Below the pieces are notes generated by a model. That model searched no databases. It saw only the letters and a program-made list of their open reading frames with translations, and had not been told where the DNA came from. From assembly GCA_020637675.1 (NCBI GenBank), contig JACKKD010000002.1, positions 744,001-808,000 on the forward strand: 64,000 bases of DNA, given 5' to 3'. Positions within the stretch are counted from its first letter, which is position 1. Each line of letters begins with the position of its first letter. Of this stretch, positions 55,747 through 63,334 are shown one piece after another. Made by a program: the position numbers and the translations under genes. Origin of the DNA: Paracoccaceae bacterium (GTDB lineage: Bacteria > Pseudomonadota > Alphaproteobacteria > Rhodobacterales > Rhodobacteraceae).

Positions 55747-56435
55747 CGCACCGCTCCTGCCCGGCGGGGTTCGGCCGAGGCGAAGTCGGCGAGCACGGTC
55801 TCGCCCGCGACGGCGGTCTGGCCGACGGCGACGAGGGGCGCGGTACCCTGTGGCAGGTAGACGTCAAGCCGCGAGCCGAAGCGGATCATGCCGAAGCGCT
55901 GGCCGGCGAGGAGCGCCTGGCCCTCCTTCACCTCGCAGACGATGCGGCGGGCGACGAGGCCGGCGATCTGCACGACGGCGATGGCGCGGCCGTCTTCCAG
56001 GCGGATGGCGAGGCCGTTGCGTTCATTGTCCGCGCTCGCCTTGTCGAGCGACGCGTTGAAGAACTTGCCCGGCCGGTAGGCGATCTTCTCGATCCGCCCC
56101 GAGACCGGCGCGCGGTTCACGTGGCAGTTGAAGACGTTCATGAAGATGGCGATACGGGTCATCGGCGCGGTGCCCAGGCCGAGTTCCTCCGGCGGGGCGA
56201 AATCGCCGATCATCTGGACGACGCCGTCGGCCGGCGAGATCACCAGCCGCTCGCGCGCGGGCGTCACGCGTTCGGGGTCGCGGAAGAAGTAGTAGCACCA
56301 GAGGGTGAGCCCGACGCCGATCCAGCCGAGCGGCTGGGCGACTAAGAAGAGTACCAGGGTCGCCACCGCGAAGACCGGAACGAAGCGATAGCCCTCGCGG
56401 TGCATGGGCTTCACCACGGTCGCGATCATCGACAT
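55743..56435 (-). CDS. psd: Phosphatidylserine decarboxylase proenzyme
   Basis: Produces phosphatidylethanolamine; matures by self-cleavage to a pyruvoyl enzyme. It is 230 residues. The cleavage site is G187-S188 in RFGSRLDVYLP. Other motifs: LVISPADGVV (Asp-His-type region), FMNVFNCHVNRAPVSG and FNASLDKASADNERN. An N-terminal membrane helix pair spans about 15-50. ATG 56435 has AGGAGGA. First gene of the phosphatidylcholine operon. Confidence 0.95.
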   Translation of the reverse strand: MSMIATVVKPMHREGYRFVPVFAVATLVLFLVAQPLGWIGVGLTLWCYYFFRDPERVTPARERLVISPADGVVQMIGDFAPPEELGLGTAPMTRIAIFMNVFNCHVNRAPVSGRIEKIAYRPGKFFNASLDKASADNERNGLAIRLEDGRAIAVVQIAGLVARRIVCEVKEGQALLAGQRFGMIRFGSRLDVYLPQGTAPLVAVGQTAVAGETVLADFASAEPRRAGAVR

Positions 56436-56566
56436 GGGGCGTTCCTCCTGTCCGGGCCGCGTGACGCACGCGCCTCGTGGCGGGGGCGGCGTTCCCCGAG
56501 TCGCCGGCGCATTGCGACGCCTTGTGACCGGAATACGACATAGTTGCAACCGCCGGGGTGGGCCGG

Positions 56567-56601
56567 GAAAAAGAAAACCGCGCCGGACGGGCCAGCGCGG
56601 T
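56567..56601 (-). terminator. Rho-independent terminator of rplI
   Basis: On the minus strand: stem ACCGCGCTGG / CCGGCGCGGT (10 pairs, one U-G wobble), loop CCCGT, then TTTTCTTTTT. 24 bases after the rplI stop. Confidence 0.88.
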
Positions 56602-56624
56602 CGGATTGTGGCGCCTGGGGCGGA

Positions 56625-57203
56625 TTACTCCGCCGTTTCTTCCTGCGCGGCAGAGCCGATGTCGTCGAAGAGCTCGGCGATCTCGAAGTCGGCCGCGGCT
56701 TCCGCCTCGGCGGCGAGTTCCTGGATCGACTTGCCAGTCGCCTGCAACTCGGCCTCTTCGGCCGACCGGGCGACGTTCAGCCGAATCTGGGCCGAGACCT
56801 CGGGGTGCAGGACGACCTCGACCTCGTGGATGCCCAGTTCCTTGATCGGGCGGGTCAGCACGACCTGCTTGCGATCGATCGTGAAGCCCGCCGAGGTCGC
56901 GGCGTCGGCGGCATCGCGCGGCGTGACCGAGCCGTAGAGGGCGCCGGCGTCGGAGGCCGAACGAATCACGACGAAAGTCTGGCCATCGAGCTTCGCGGCG
57001 ACGGCTGCTGCCTCTTTCCGCGTTTCCAGGTTCTGCGCCTCGAGCTGGGCCTTGCGGGTCTCGAAGGACTTGATGTTGTCCTCGGAGGCGCGCAGCGCCT
57101 TGCCCTGCGGCAGGAGGAAGTTGCGCGCGTAGCCGTCCTTGACCTTGACGACCTCGCCCATCTGGCCAAGCTTGGCCACGCGTTCCAGTAGGATGACTTG
57201 CAT
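56625..57203 (-). CDS. rplI: 50S ribosomal protein L9
   Basis: Binds 23S rRNA near the L1 stalk base. It is 192 residues: MQVILLERVAKLGQMGEVVKV opening, GYARNFLLPQGKAL signature, a long helix, then the C-terminal domain. The end carries an acidic Ala/Glu extension of about 40 residues (SIQELAAEAEAAADFE) beyond the E. coli length of 149, as in other Rhodobacterales. Last gene of rpsF-rpsR-rplI, 13 bases after rpsR. Confidence 0.96.
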   Translation of the reverse strand: MQVILLERVAKLGQMGEVVKVKDGYARNFLLPQGKALRASEDNIKSFETRKAQLEAQNLETRKEAAAVAAKLDGQTFVVIRSASDAGALYGSVTPRDAADAATSAGFTIDRKQVVLTRPIKELGIHEVEVVLHPEVSAQIRLNVARSAEEAELQATGKSIQELAAEAEAAADFEIAELFDDIGSAAQEETAE

Positions 57204-57216
57204 TGTCCTGTCTCCC

Positions 57217-57444
57217 TTACTTCACGGCATAGGGCAGAAGGGCGAGGAAGCGGGCGCGCTTGATGGCGCGCGCGAGCTCACGCTGCTTCTTCGCCGAGAC
57301 GGCGGTGATGCGGGCGGGCACGATCTTGCCGCGCTCGGAGATATAGCGCTGAAGCAGACGGACGTCCTTGTAGTCGATCTTCGGCGCGTTGTCGCCCGAG
57401 AAGGGGCAGACCTTGCGGCGGCGGAAAAACGGTTTGTTCGCCAT
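57217..57444 (-). CDS. rpsR: 30S ribosomal protein S18
   Basis: Forms a heterodimer with S6 on the 30S platform. It is 75 residues, with FFRRRKVCPFSG, IDYKDVRLLQRYISERGKI and PARITAVSAKKQRELARAIK. The cysteine in KVCPFS keeps the Cys-type arrangement of zinc-containing S18 paralogs only in part. 29 bases downstream of rpsF. Confidence 0.97.
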   Translation of the reverse strand: MANKPFFRRRKVCPFSGDNAPKIDYKDVRLLQRYISERGKIVPARITAVSAKKQRELARAIKRARFLALLPYAVK

Positions 57445-57473
57445 GGTTTGTGATCCTTTCCTCAGGTCCAGTA

Positions 57474-57905
57474 TCAGCGCCGGTCGCGGCGGTCGCCGCG
57501 ATCCCCGCGGTCGCCACGATCCCCGCGGTCGCCACGGTCACCGCGATCGCCACGGTCACCGCGATCGCCACGGTCACGCTCGTCGCGCTTCTGCATCTGG
57601 ACCGAGGGCCCGTCCTCGTGCGCGTCCACCTTCACCGACATCACGCGCATGACGTCGTCATGGAGCCGCGCGAGGCGCTCCATCTCCTGCACCGCGGCCG
57701 AGGGCGCGTCGGAGCGGAGATAGGCATAGTGGCCCTTGCGGTTCTTGTTGATCTTGTAGGCCATGGTCTTCACGCCCCAGTACTCGTGGTCGACGACCTT
57801 GCCGCCGTTGTCCGCGAGAACCGTGGAGAAGTGTTCGATGAGGCCTTCGGCCTGCGCGTTGGACAGGTCCTGGCGCGCGATGAGGACATGCTCGTAAAGC
57901 GGCAT
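57474..57905 (-). CDS. rpsF: 30S ribosomal protein S6 with (DRG)9 tail
   Basis: Partner of S18 on the 30S platform. It is 143 residues: core MPLYEHVLIARQDLSNAQAE, GKVVDHEYWGVKTMAYKI, KNRKGHYAYL. After residue 110 comes a C-terminal tail of nine DRG triplets and two DRR. Core S6 is about 100 residues, so the tail is an added, repeat-encoded extension; tails of this kind vary among alphaproteobacteria. First gene of rpsF-rpsR-rplI. Confidence 0.96.
   Translation of the reverse strand: MPLYEHVLIARQDLSNAQAEGLIEHFSTVLADNGGKVVDHEYWGVKTMAYKINKNRKGHYAYLRSDAPSAAVQEMERLARLHDDVMRVMSVKVDAHEDGPSVQMQKRDERDRGDRGDRGDRGDRGDRGDRGDRGDRGDRRDRR
57495..57575 (-). repeat. Short tandem repeat encoding (Asp-Arg-Gly)9 in rpsF
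   Basis: Nine 9-base units, with an 18-base higher-order period (alternating GAC CGT GGC-type and GAT CGC GGT-type units), translated as DRG. Such a track can change length by slippage, always in units of three codons, so the frame is preserved. Confidence 0.85.
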
Positions 57906-58054
57906 GTGGTCCCTTTCGTCTCAGGCGGCTTCATAGGCGGGGTGACCCTTCCGCGCCCCGCCACGAGAGGCTTCGCCGGTTCCCGTGAATGCGGAAGGAT
58001 GCGGCCTTATAGAGGAAAACGCGCCGGATGCAAGCGCGGCGGCCCGATCCTTTC

Positions 58055-58105
58055 ATCTTGCCGCAAATACCTCAGGGGTGCGGGGGCAGCGCCCCCGCGT
58101 CGCTT
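58055..58105 (+). repeat. Structured intergenic repeat, copy 5 (upstream of fabD)
   Basis: CTTTCATCTTGCCGCAAATA CCTCAGGGGTGCGGGGGC lead and hairpin GCGGGGGC-AGC-GCCCCCGC. Compared with copy 1 the outer stem pair is C-G to G-C on both sides, a compensatory change. It lies about 54 bases upstream of fabD and 149 from the divergent rpsF start. Confidence 0.75.
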
Positions 58106-58158
58106 GTCCCATCGCTTCGCTGCGGGTAGAGGTGGGGAAATTCCGGGCAGGAGGGACC

Positions 58159-59088
58159 ATGACGCGCGCATTCGTATTTCCCGGGCAGGGGGCGCAGGCC
58201 GTAGGCATGGGCCGTGCCCTGGCCGAAGCCTATCCGGCGGCGAAGGCGGTCTTCGACGAGGTCGACGCGGCGCTGGAAGAGCGGTTTTCGGCGCTGATCT
58301 GGGAGGGCGACATCGAGACGCTGACGCTGACCGAGAACGCCCAGCCAGCGCTGATGGCGACCTCGATCGCGGCGCTTCACGCGCTTCAGGCGGAGGGCAT
58401 TCCGGTGACCTCGGCGGCATACGTCGCGGGCCATTCGCTCGGCGAATACTCGGCGCTCTGCGCGGCCGGTGCGATCAGCGTCGCCGACGCGGCGCGGCTC
58501 CTCAGGCTTCGCGGGCGCGCGATGCAGGCGGCGGTGCCGGTCGGCGTGGGTGCCATGGCCGCGCTCCTTGGCCTCGACTTCGCGACGGCGAGCGAGGTGG
58601 CGCAGGAGGCGGCGCAGGGCGAGGTCTGCCAGGCAGCCAACGACAACGACCCGGCGCAGGTCGTCGTGTCGGGACACCGGGCCGCGGTCGAGCGGGCGCT
58701 GGAGATCGCCAAGGCGAGGGGCGCCAAGCGCGCCGTGCTGCTGCCGGTTTCCGCGCCCTTCCATTGCGCGCTCATGGAGCCTGCGGCGCGCGCCATGGCG
58801 GAGGCGCTAGACGCGGTGGACATCAAGGCGCCCGCGGTGCCCGTGGTAGCCAACGTGCGCGCCCGGGCGGTGAGCGACCCGGCAGTCATCCGGTCTCTGC
58901 TGGTGGAGCAGGTCACCGGCTCGGTCCGCTGGCGCGAGTCGGTGGCATGGATGGGGGCGCAGGGCGTCGACGAATTCTGGGAGATCGGGGCGGGCAAGGC
59001 GCTGTCGGGCATGATCCGGCGGATCGCGAAGGATGCCGAGACGCGGGCGGTCGGCACGCCCGAGGACGTGGCGGCGGCCAAGGGCTGA
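58159..59088 (+). CDS. fabD: Malonyl-CoA:ACP transacylase FabD
   Basis: Loads malonyl groups on ACP for fatty-acid synthesis. It is 309 residues. Start MTRAFVFPGQGAQAVGMG, nucleophile in VAGHSLGEYSAL (GHSLG), and the SAPFHCALMEPAARAM His region are clear. ATG 58159 has GGAGGG. fabG starts 93 bases downstream, the conserved fabD-fabG-acpP order. Confidence 0.96.
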   Translation: MTRAFVFPGQGAQAVGMGRALAEAYPAAKAVFDEVDAALEERFSALIWEGDIETLTLTENAQPALMATSIAALHALQAEGIPVTSAAYVAGHSLGEYSALCAAGAISVADAARLLRLRGRAMQAAVPVGVGAMAALLGLDFATASEVAQEAAQGEVCQAANDNDPAQVVVSGHRAAVERALEIAKARGAKRAVLLPVSAPFHCALMEPAARAMAEALDAVDIKAPAVPVVANVRARAVSDPAVIRSLLVEQVTGSVRWRESVAWMGAQGVDEFWEIGAGKALSGMIRRIAKDAETRAVGTPEDVAAAKG

Positions 59089-59181
59089 GTTCGGCTGCGC
59101 CGCGTGGCGGCGGCCGGGGGTGGCCTCGCTCGGGCCCCCACCCCCGGGGAGACTTGCAGGACGGATGAAGGAGATGAGGCC

Positions 59182-59919
59182 ATGTTCGATCTGACCGGAA
59201 AGACCGCGCTTGTCACAGGCGCCTCGGGCGGGATCGGGGGCGCGATCGCGCGGGCGTTGCATGGTGCCGGCGCGGTGGTGGGCCTCTCGGGCACCCGCGA
59301 GGCGCCGCTGGCCGAACTTGCCGCCGCACTCGGTGATCGCGCGCACGTGCTTCCCTGCGATCTTTCGGATGCCGGTGCGGTGGAGGCGCTGCCGAAGCGG
59401 GCGGCCGAGGCGATGGGCGGGCTCGACATTCTCGTCAACAACGCCGGGATCACCCGCGACAACCTTTTCATGCGGATGTCGGACACCGAGTGGCAGCAGG
59501 TCATCGACGTCAACCTCACCTCGACCTTCCGGCTCTGCCGTGGCGTGCTTCGGGGGATGATGAAGGCGCGCTGGGGGCGGATCGTCAACGTCACCTCCAT
59601 CGTCGGCACCACGGGCAATCCCGGGCAGGGCAACTACGCCGCGGCCAAGGCCGGCATCGCCGGCATGTCGAAGGCGCTGGCGCAGGAGGTGGCGAGCCGG
59701 GGGATCACGGTCAACTGCATCGCGCCGGGGTTCATCGCCACCGCGATGACCGACAAGCTGAACGACGAGCAGAAGGCGCGGATCGCCGCGCAGATCCCGG
59801 CTGGACGCATGGGCACGCCGGAGGAGATCGCGGCGGCGGCGCTCTATCTCGCCAGCCCGGAGGCCGGCTACGTCACCGGCGCGACGCTGCATGTGAACGG
59901 CGGGATGGCGATGATCTGA
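59182..59919 (+). CDS. fabG: 3-oxoacyl-ACP reductase FabG
   Basis: NADPH-dependent reductase in chain elongation. It is 245 residues of the short-chain dehydrogenase family. NADPH motif TGASGGIGGAIA, NNAGITRDN, catalytic Ser-Tyr-Lys in SIVGTTGNPGQGNYAAAKAG. ATG at 59182 preceded by GAAGGAGA. Between fabD and acpP. Confidence 0.96.
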   Translation: MFDLTGKTALVTGASGGIGGAIARALHGAGAVVGLSGTREAPLAELAAALGDRAHVLPCDLSDAGAVEALPKRAAEAMGGLDILVNNAGITRDNLFMRMSDTEWQQVIDVNLTSTFRLCRGVLRGMMKARWGRIVNVTSIVGTTGNPGQGNYAAAKAGIAGMSKALAQEVASRGITVNCIAPGFIATAMTDKLNDEQKARIAAQIPAGRMGTPEEIAAAALYLASPEAGYVTGATLHVNGGMAMI

Positions 59920-59970
59920 GGTCGCGCGGAGCGGCGGGGCGGACAGTTCGGATCGCGGTTGCGAAAGCGT

Positions 59971-59998
59971 TTGCCTCGGGAATAGACTGTGGTATAGG
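59971..59998 (+). promoter_or_regulatory. Likely acpP promoter
   Basis: TTGCCT (59971-59976), 16-base spacer, TATAGG (59993-59998) with an upstream TG one base before the -10 (TGGTATAGG), an extended -10 form. It is 125 bases before the acpP ATG and downstream of fabG, so acpP can be expressed at higher level than fabDG. Confidence 0.5.
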
Positions 59999-60122
59999 CG
60001 GCGACGATCAGCCGGGACGGAACCCAAGCGTTGCCGGCACCTTCGCTTTCTGGCGGGGGAGAACCGCTCGGAACGAGCAAGGGACCAGGAAGCGGGACAT
60101 CCGCTGTTATTGAGGAAGTGAC

Positions 60123-60356
60123 ATGAGCGACATCGCCGATCGCGTGAAGAAAATCGTCGTCGAGCATCTGGGCGTCGAAGAGGACAAGGTGACCGAGAAC
60201 GCCTCGTTCATCGACGATCTCGGCGCCGACAGCCTCGACACGGTCGAGCTCGTCATGGCCTTCGAGGAAGAGTTCGGCATCGAGATCCCCGATGACGCGG
60301 CCGAGACGATCCAGACCTTCGGCGACGCCGTGAAGTTCATCACCGAAGCCGCCTGA
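60123..60356 (+). CDS. acpP: Acyl carrier protein
   Basis: Carries growing acyl chains on 4'-phosphopantetheine. It is 77 residues, acidic, with the phosphopantetheine serine in GADSLDTVELVMAFEEEF (near 37). Followed by a strong terminator. Confidence 0.98.
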   Translation: MSDIADRVKKIVVEHLGVEEDKVTENASFIDDLGADSLDTVELVMAFEEEFGIEIPDDAAETIQTFGDAVKFITEAA

Positions 60357-60380
60357 TCGCGCATCGGAACGGTTCAGCGG

Positions 60381-60405
60381 ACGGCGCCTTCGGGCGCCGT
60401 TTTTC
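60381..60405 (+). terminator. Rho-independent terminator of acpP
   Basis: Perfect 8-bp stem ACGGCGCC / GGCGCCGT with a TTCG tetraloop followed by TTTTT, 24 bases after the acpP stop. Confidence 0.93.
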
Positions 60406-60425
60406 GTTATGGGGAGGGCGCGGCG

Positions 60426-60947
60426 ATGGTGCCGGTGATCGAAACGGAGCGGCTGATCCTGCGCGGGATGGCGCGTGGGGACTTCCCGGCGCTCGCGGCG
60501 ATCTGGCAGGAGCCAGGGGTCGTGCGCTTCATCGGGGGCAAGCCGCGCCCCCTGGCCGAGAGCTGGGCGGTCTTCCTCAGGATTGCGGGAAGCTGGGCGA
60601 TCGAAGGATTCGGCCAGTGGGGCATCTTTCGCAGGGCCGACAATGCCTTTCTCGGTCAGGCTGGGTTCTTCACAGCGATGCGCGGTCTCGGTCCCGATTT
60701 CGACGACGCGCCCGAGGCGGGCTGGGTGCTTACCTCATCCGTCCACGGGCAGGGCTTTGGGCGCGAGGCCGTGGGGGCCGCGCATCGCTGGTTCGACGCG
60801 CAGCCCTTCGGCGGGCGGAGCCGGGCGATGATCGAGGTCGGCCATGCCGCCTCGCTCGCCGTGGCGCATGGGCTCGGCTACCGGGAATTGCGGCAGGCGG
60901 AGGACATGGGCGACCCGGTGATCCTGCTGGCGCGCGACCTGCGCTGA
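60426..60947 (+). CDS. GNAT family N-acetyltransferase (RimJ/RimL-like)
   Basis: Acetyl-CoA-dependent acetyltransferase, 173 residues. The N-terminus VIETERLILRGMARGDFPAL is typical of the RimJ/RimL group, and the acetyl-CoA loop is GQGFGREAVGAAHRWF. Substrate unknown. It comes directly after the acpP terminator and precedes the HisA-like gene, without coupling. Confidence 0.83.
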   Translation: MVPVIETERLILRGMARGDFPALAAIWQEPGVVRFIGGKPRPLAESWAVFLRIAGSWAIEGFGQWGIFRRADNAFLGQAGFFTAMRGLGPDFDDAPEAGWVLTSSVHGQGFGREAVGAAHRWFDAQPFGGRSRAMIEVGHAASLAVAHGLGYRELRQAEDMGDPVILLARDLR

Positions 60948-61222
60948 TGCCGAGGGCTCGTGCCCTTGCGTGGGCGAAGAAGGAGGCCCCGTGATCCCCG
61001 CTTCCGACCCTTCCGCGCAGGACGCCTTCGCGCATCATGCTTTCGCTCCGTTCGGCGCGGGCGCGGTTGCCGCCTTGGCCCGGATTCGGGCTTTGGCTGC
61101 GCCCGCTGTGGCGGTAGGATCGGGGAGCGGGGGCGCGCGCGAAGGGCATGGCATCCTGGACCGGCGGGAACGCCGGAGAGCGCCGGGACGGCCGTCGCGC
61201 GGCGCCGGAAAGGAGGCGCGCG

Positions 61223-61966
61223 ATGATCCTTTATCCAACGATGGAACTGCTGAACGGCCACTGTGTGAGCCTGCCGCGGGGGCGAGTCGAGGAGCCGTCG
61301 ATCTGGCATGTCGATCCGGTCGCCAAGGCGCAGGAATTCGCCCATGCCGGGGCCGAGTGGATGCATGTCACCGATTTCGACGCGATGCAGGGCAGCAACG
61401 TCAACCGCGAGTTGATCCTTGAGATCATTCGGGGAGCCGGGATTCCGGTGCAGCTTGGCGGCGGTTTCCGCTCGCGCGACCGGATCGAGGAATGGATCGA
61501 CCTGGGTGCGGGGCGGATCGTGGTCAGCACTCTCGCCGCGCAGAACCCGTATCTGGTGAAGGAGCTGGCAACGCGTCACCCCGACCAGATCGTTCTGTCG
61601 ATCGACGTCTGGAAGGGCCATGTGATGACGCACATGTGGAAAATGCAGTCCTCCCACACGCCGGAGGCCTTCATTGATGCATTCCGCGACACGCCCTTCG
61701 CCGCGATCATCGTCACCGACATCGGTTTTGACATCCGGGAATCGGATGCGTCGCTCGGGCTCGTCTCGGCCATCGCCGAGCGCACCAGGACTCCGGTGAT
61801 CGCGAGCGGGATCGTGCGGACAATCGACGACATCGCACGGCTGAAACTTCTGGGCGAGGTGTCGGGCGCCATCGTCGGCCGGGCACTTTTCAACCGGACC
61901 ATCGACCTCAGGGAGGCGCTGGCGGCGGCGCGGTCCGACACCGCGCATGTGGCCGCGTTCCTGTGA
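61223..61966 (+). CDS. HisA/HisF-related TIM-barrel protein, paralog-like
   Basis: A 247-residue TIM barrel resembling HisA (histidine biosynthesis isomerase). Position 8, the catalytic Asp of HisA, is Glu here (PTMELLNG). The second catalytic Asp is kept as D128 in VLSIDVWKG. The phosphate loops are altered: GGGFRSR in the first, VSTLAAQNP where HisA has GTAA-type, and IASGIVRTIDDI at the end. So it is more likely a paralog with a different substrate than the histidine enzyme. AAGGAGG lies before ATG 61223. Similar genes stand near acpP/fabF in other Rhodobacterales. Confidence 0.8.
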   Translation: MILYPTMELLNGHCVSLPRGRVEEPSIWHVDPVAKAQEFAHAGAEWMHVTDFDAMQGSNVNRELILEIIRGAGIPVQLGGGFRSRDRIEEWIDLGAGRIVVSTLAAQNPYLVKELATRHPDQIVLSIDVWKGHVMTHMWKMQSSHTPEAFIDAFRDTPFAAIIVTDIGFDIRESDASLGLVSAIAERTRTPVIASGIVRTIDDIARLKLLGEVSGAIVGRALFNRTIDLREALAAARSDTAHVAAFL

Positions 61967-62071
61967 CCAGAGGCCGGGAGGCGTGAGCCCGCCTTTGCGT
62001 CGGAACGGCCCTTGCCGGTCCGCGTCCGGCCCGTGTATCTAGGGCCGGACGCAGGAGGAATGGGGTACGCG

Positions 62072-63334
62072 ATGCGGCGGGTTGTCATTACCGGGCTGGG
62101 CCTTGTCACGCCGCTGGCCTGCGGGGTGCAGGAGACCTGGACACGGCTGATCGCCGGCCAGTCCGGAGCGGGGCCGATCACCCGGTTCGACACGTCGAAC
62201 GTGGTCACGACCTATGCCTGCGAGATCCCCTTCGGCGATGGCAGCGACGGCACCTTCAATCCAGACGCCTGGATGGAGCCGAAGGACCGCCGCAAGGTCG
62301 ACGACTTCATTCTCTACGGCATGGCCGCAGCCGACCAGGCGGTGAGGGACGCCGGCTGGGAGGCTCCCTCGGAAGACGAGAGGCTGCGCACGGGCGTGAT
62401 GATCGGGTCGGGGATCGGCGGGCTGACCTCGATCGCCGAGACGGCGGTGCTGATCAAGGAGCGCGGGCCGAAACGGGTTTCGCCCTTCTTCATCCCCGGC
62501 GCGCTCATCAACCTCATCTCGGGTCAGGTTTCGATCCGCTACGGGTTCAAGGGGCCGAACCATGCGGTCGTGACGGCCTGTTCGACCGGCGCCCATGCCA
62601 TCGGCGACGCGGCGCGGCTGATCCAGTGGGGCGATGCCGACGTGATGGTCGCGGGCGGCGCGGAAAGCCCGATCTCGGAAATCGGGATCGCCGGGTTCAA
62701 TGCCTGCAAGGCGCTTTCGACCAAGCGGGCGGACGATCCGACAAAGGCGAGCCGGCCCTATGACGCGGACCGCGACGGGTTCGTGATGGGCGAGGGGGCG
62801 GGCGTCGTGGTGCTGGAGGAATACGAACACGCGAAGGCACGGGGCGCGCGGATCTATGCCGAGGTGATCGGCTACGGGCTTTCCGGCGACGCCTATCACA
62901 TCACCGCGCCGTCCGAGGATGGCGACGGCGCGTTCCGCTGCATGTCGGCGGCGCTGAAGCGGGCCGGGATCGAGGCGTCCGCCGTCGACTACATCAACGC
63001 CCATGGCACCTCGACCATGGCCGACACGATCGAGCTTGGCGCGGTGGAGCGGCTGATGGGCAACGCGGCCGCGAAAGCGACGATGTCGTCGACGAAATCG
63101 TCGATCGGGCACCTTCTGGGAGCCGCGGGGGCGGTGGAGGCGATCTTCTGCGTGCTGGCCATCCGCGATCAGGTGGCGCCGCCGACGATCAACCTCGACA
63201 ACCCGGCGGTGCAGCCGAAGCTGGACCTGGCGCCGAACAGGGAGGTGAAGCGTGAAATCAACATCGCACTGTCGAACAGCTTCGGCTTCGGCGGGACCAA
63301 CGCCTCGCTCGTCCTTCGCCGGATTCCGGACTGA
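62072..63334 (+). CDS. fabF: 3-oxoacyl-ACP synthase II FabF
   Basis: Condensing enzyme of fatty-acid elongation. It is 420 residues. The triad is Cys in VVTACSTGAHAIG, His in NAHGTSTMADTIE, His in SSIGHLLGAAGAVEA. The ATG at 62072 gives the usual MRRVVITGLGLVTPL; an ATG at 62060 is also possible but too close to AGGAGG. The stop overlaps mltG by one base (TGATG). Confidence 0.96.
   Translation: MRRVVITGLGLVTPLACGVQETWTRLIAGQSGAGPITRFDTSNVVTTYACEIPFGDGSDGTFNPDAWMEPKDRRKVDDFILYGMAAADQAVRDAGWEAPSEDERLRTGVMIGSGIGGLTSIAETAVLIKERGPKRVSPFFIPGALINLISGQVSIRYGFKGPNHAVVTACSTGAHAIGDAARLIQWGDADVMVAGGAESPISEIGIAGFNACKALSTKRADDPTKASRPYDADRDGFVMGEGAGVVVLEEYEHAKARGARIYAEVIGYGLSGDAYHITAPSEDGDGAFRCMSAALKRAGIEASAVDYINAHGTSTMADTIELGAVERLMGNAAAKATMSSTKSSIGHLLGAAGAVEAIFCVLAIRDQVAPPTINLDNPAVQPKLDLAPNREVKREINIALSNSFGFGGTNASLVLRRIPD

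Noticed and set aside
60991..61422. GTG frame with a strong GAAGGAGG site before hisA-like gene
   Set aside because: It overlaps about 200 bases of the HisA-like gene in another frame, and its sequence is a typical high-GC shadow with no family resemblance.
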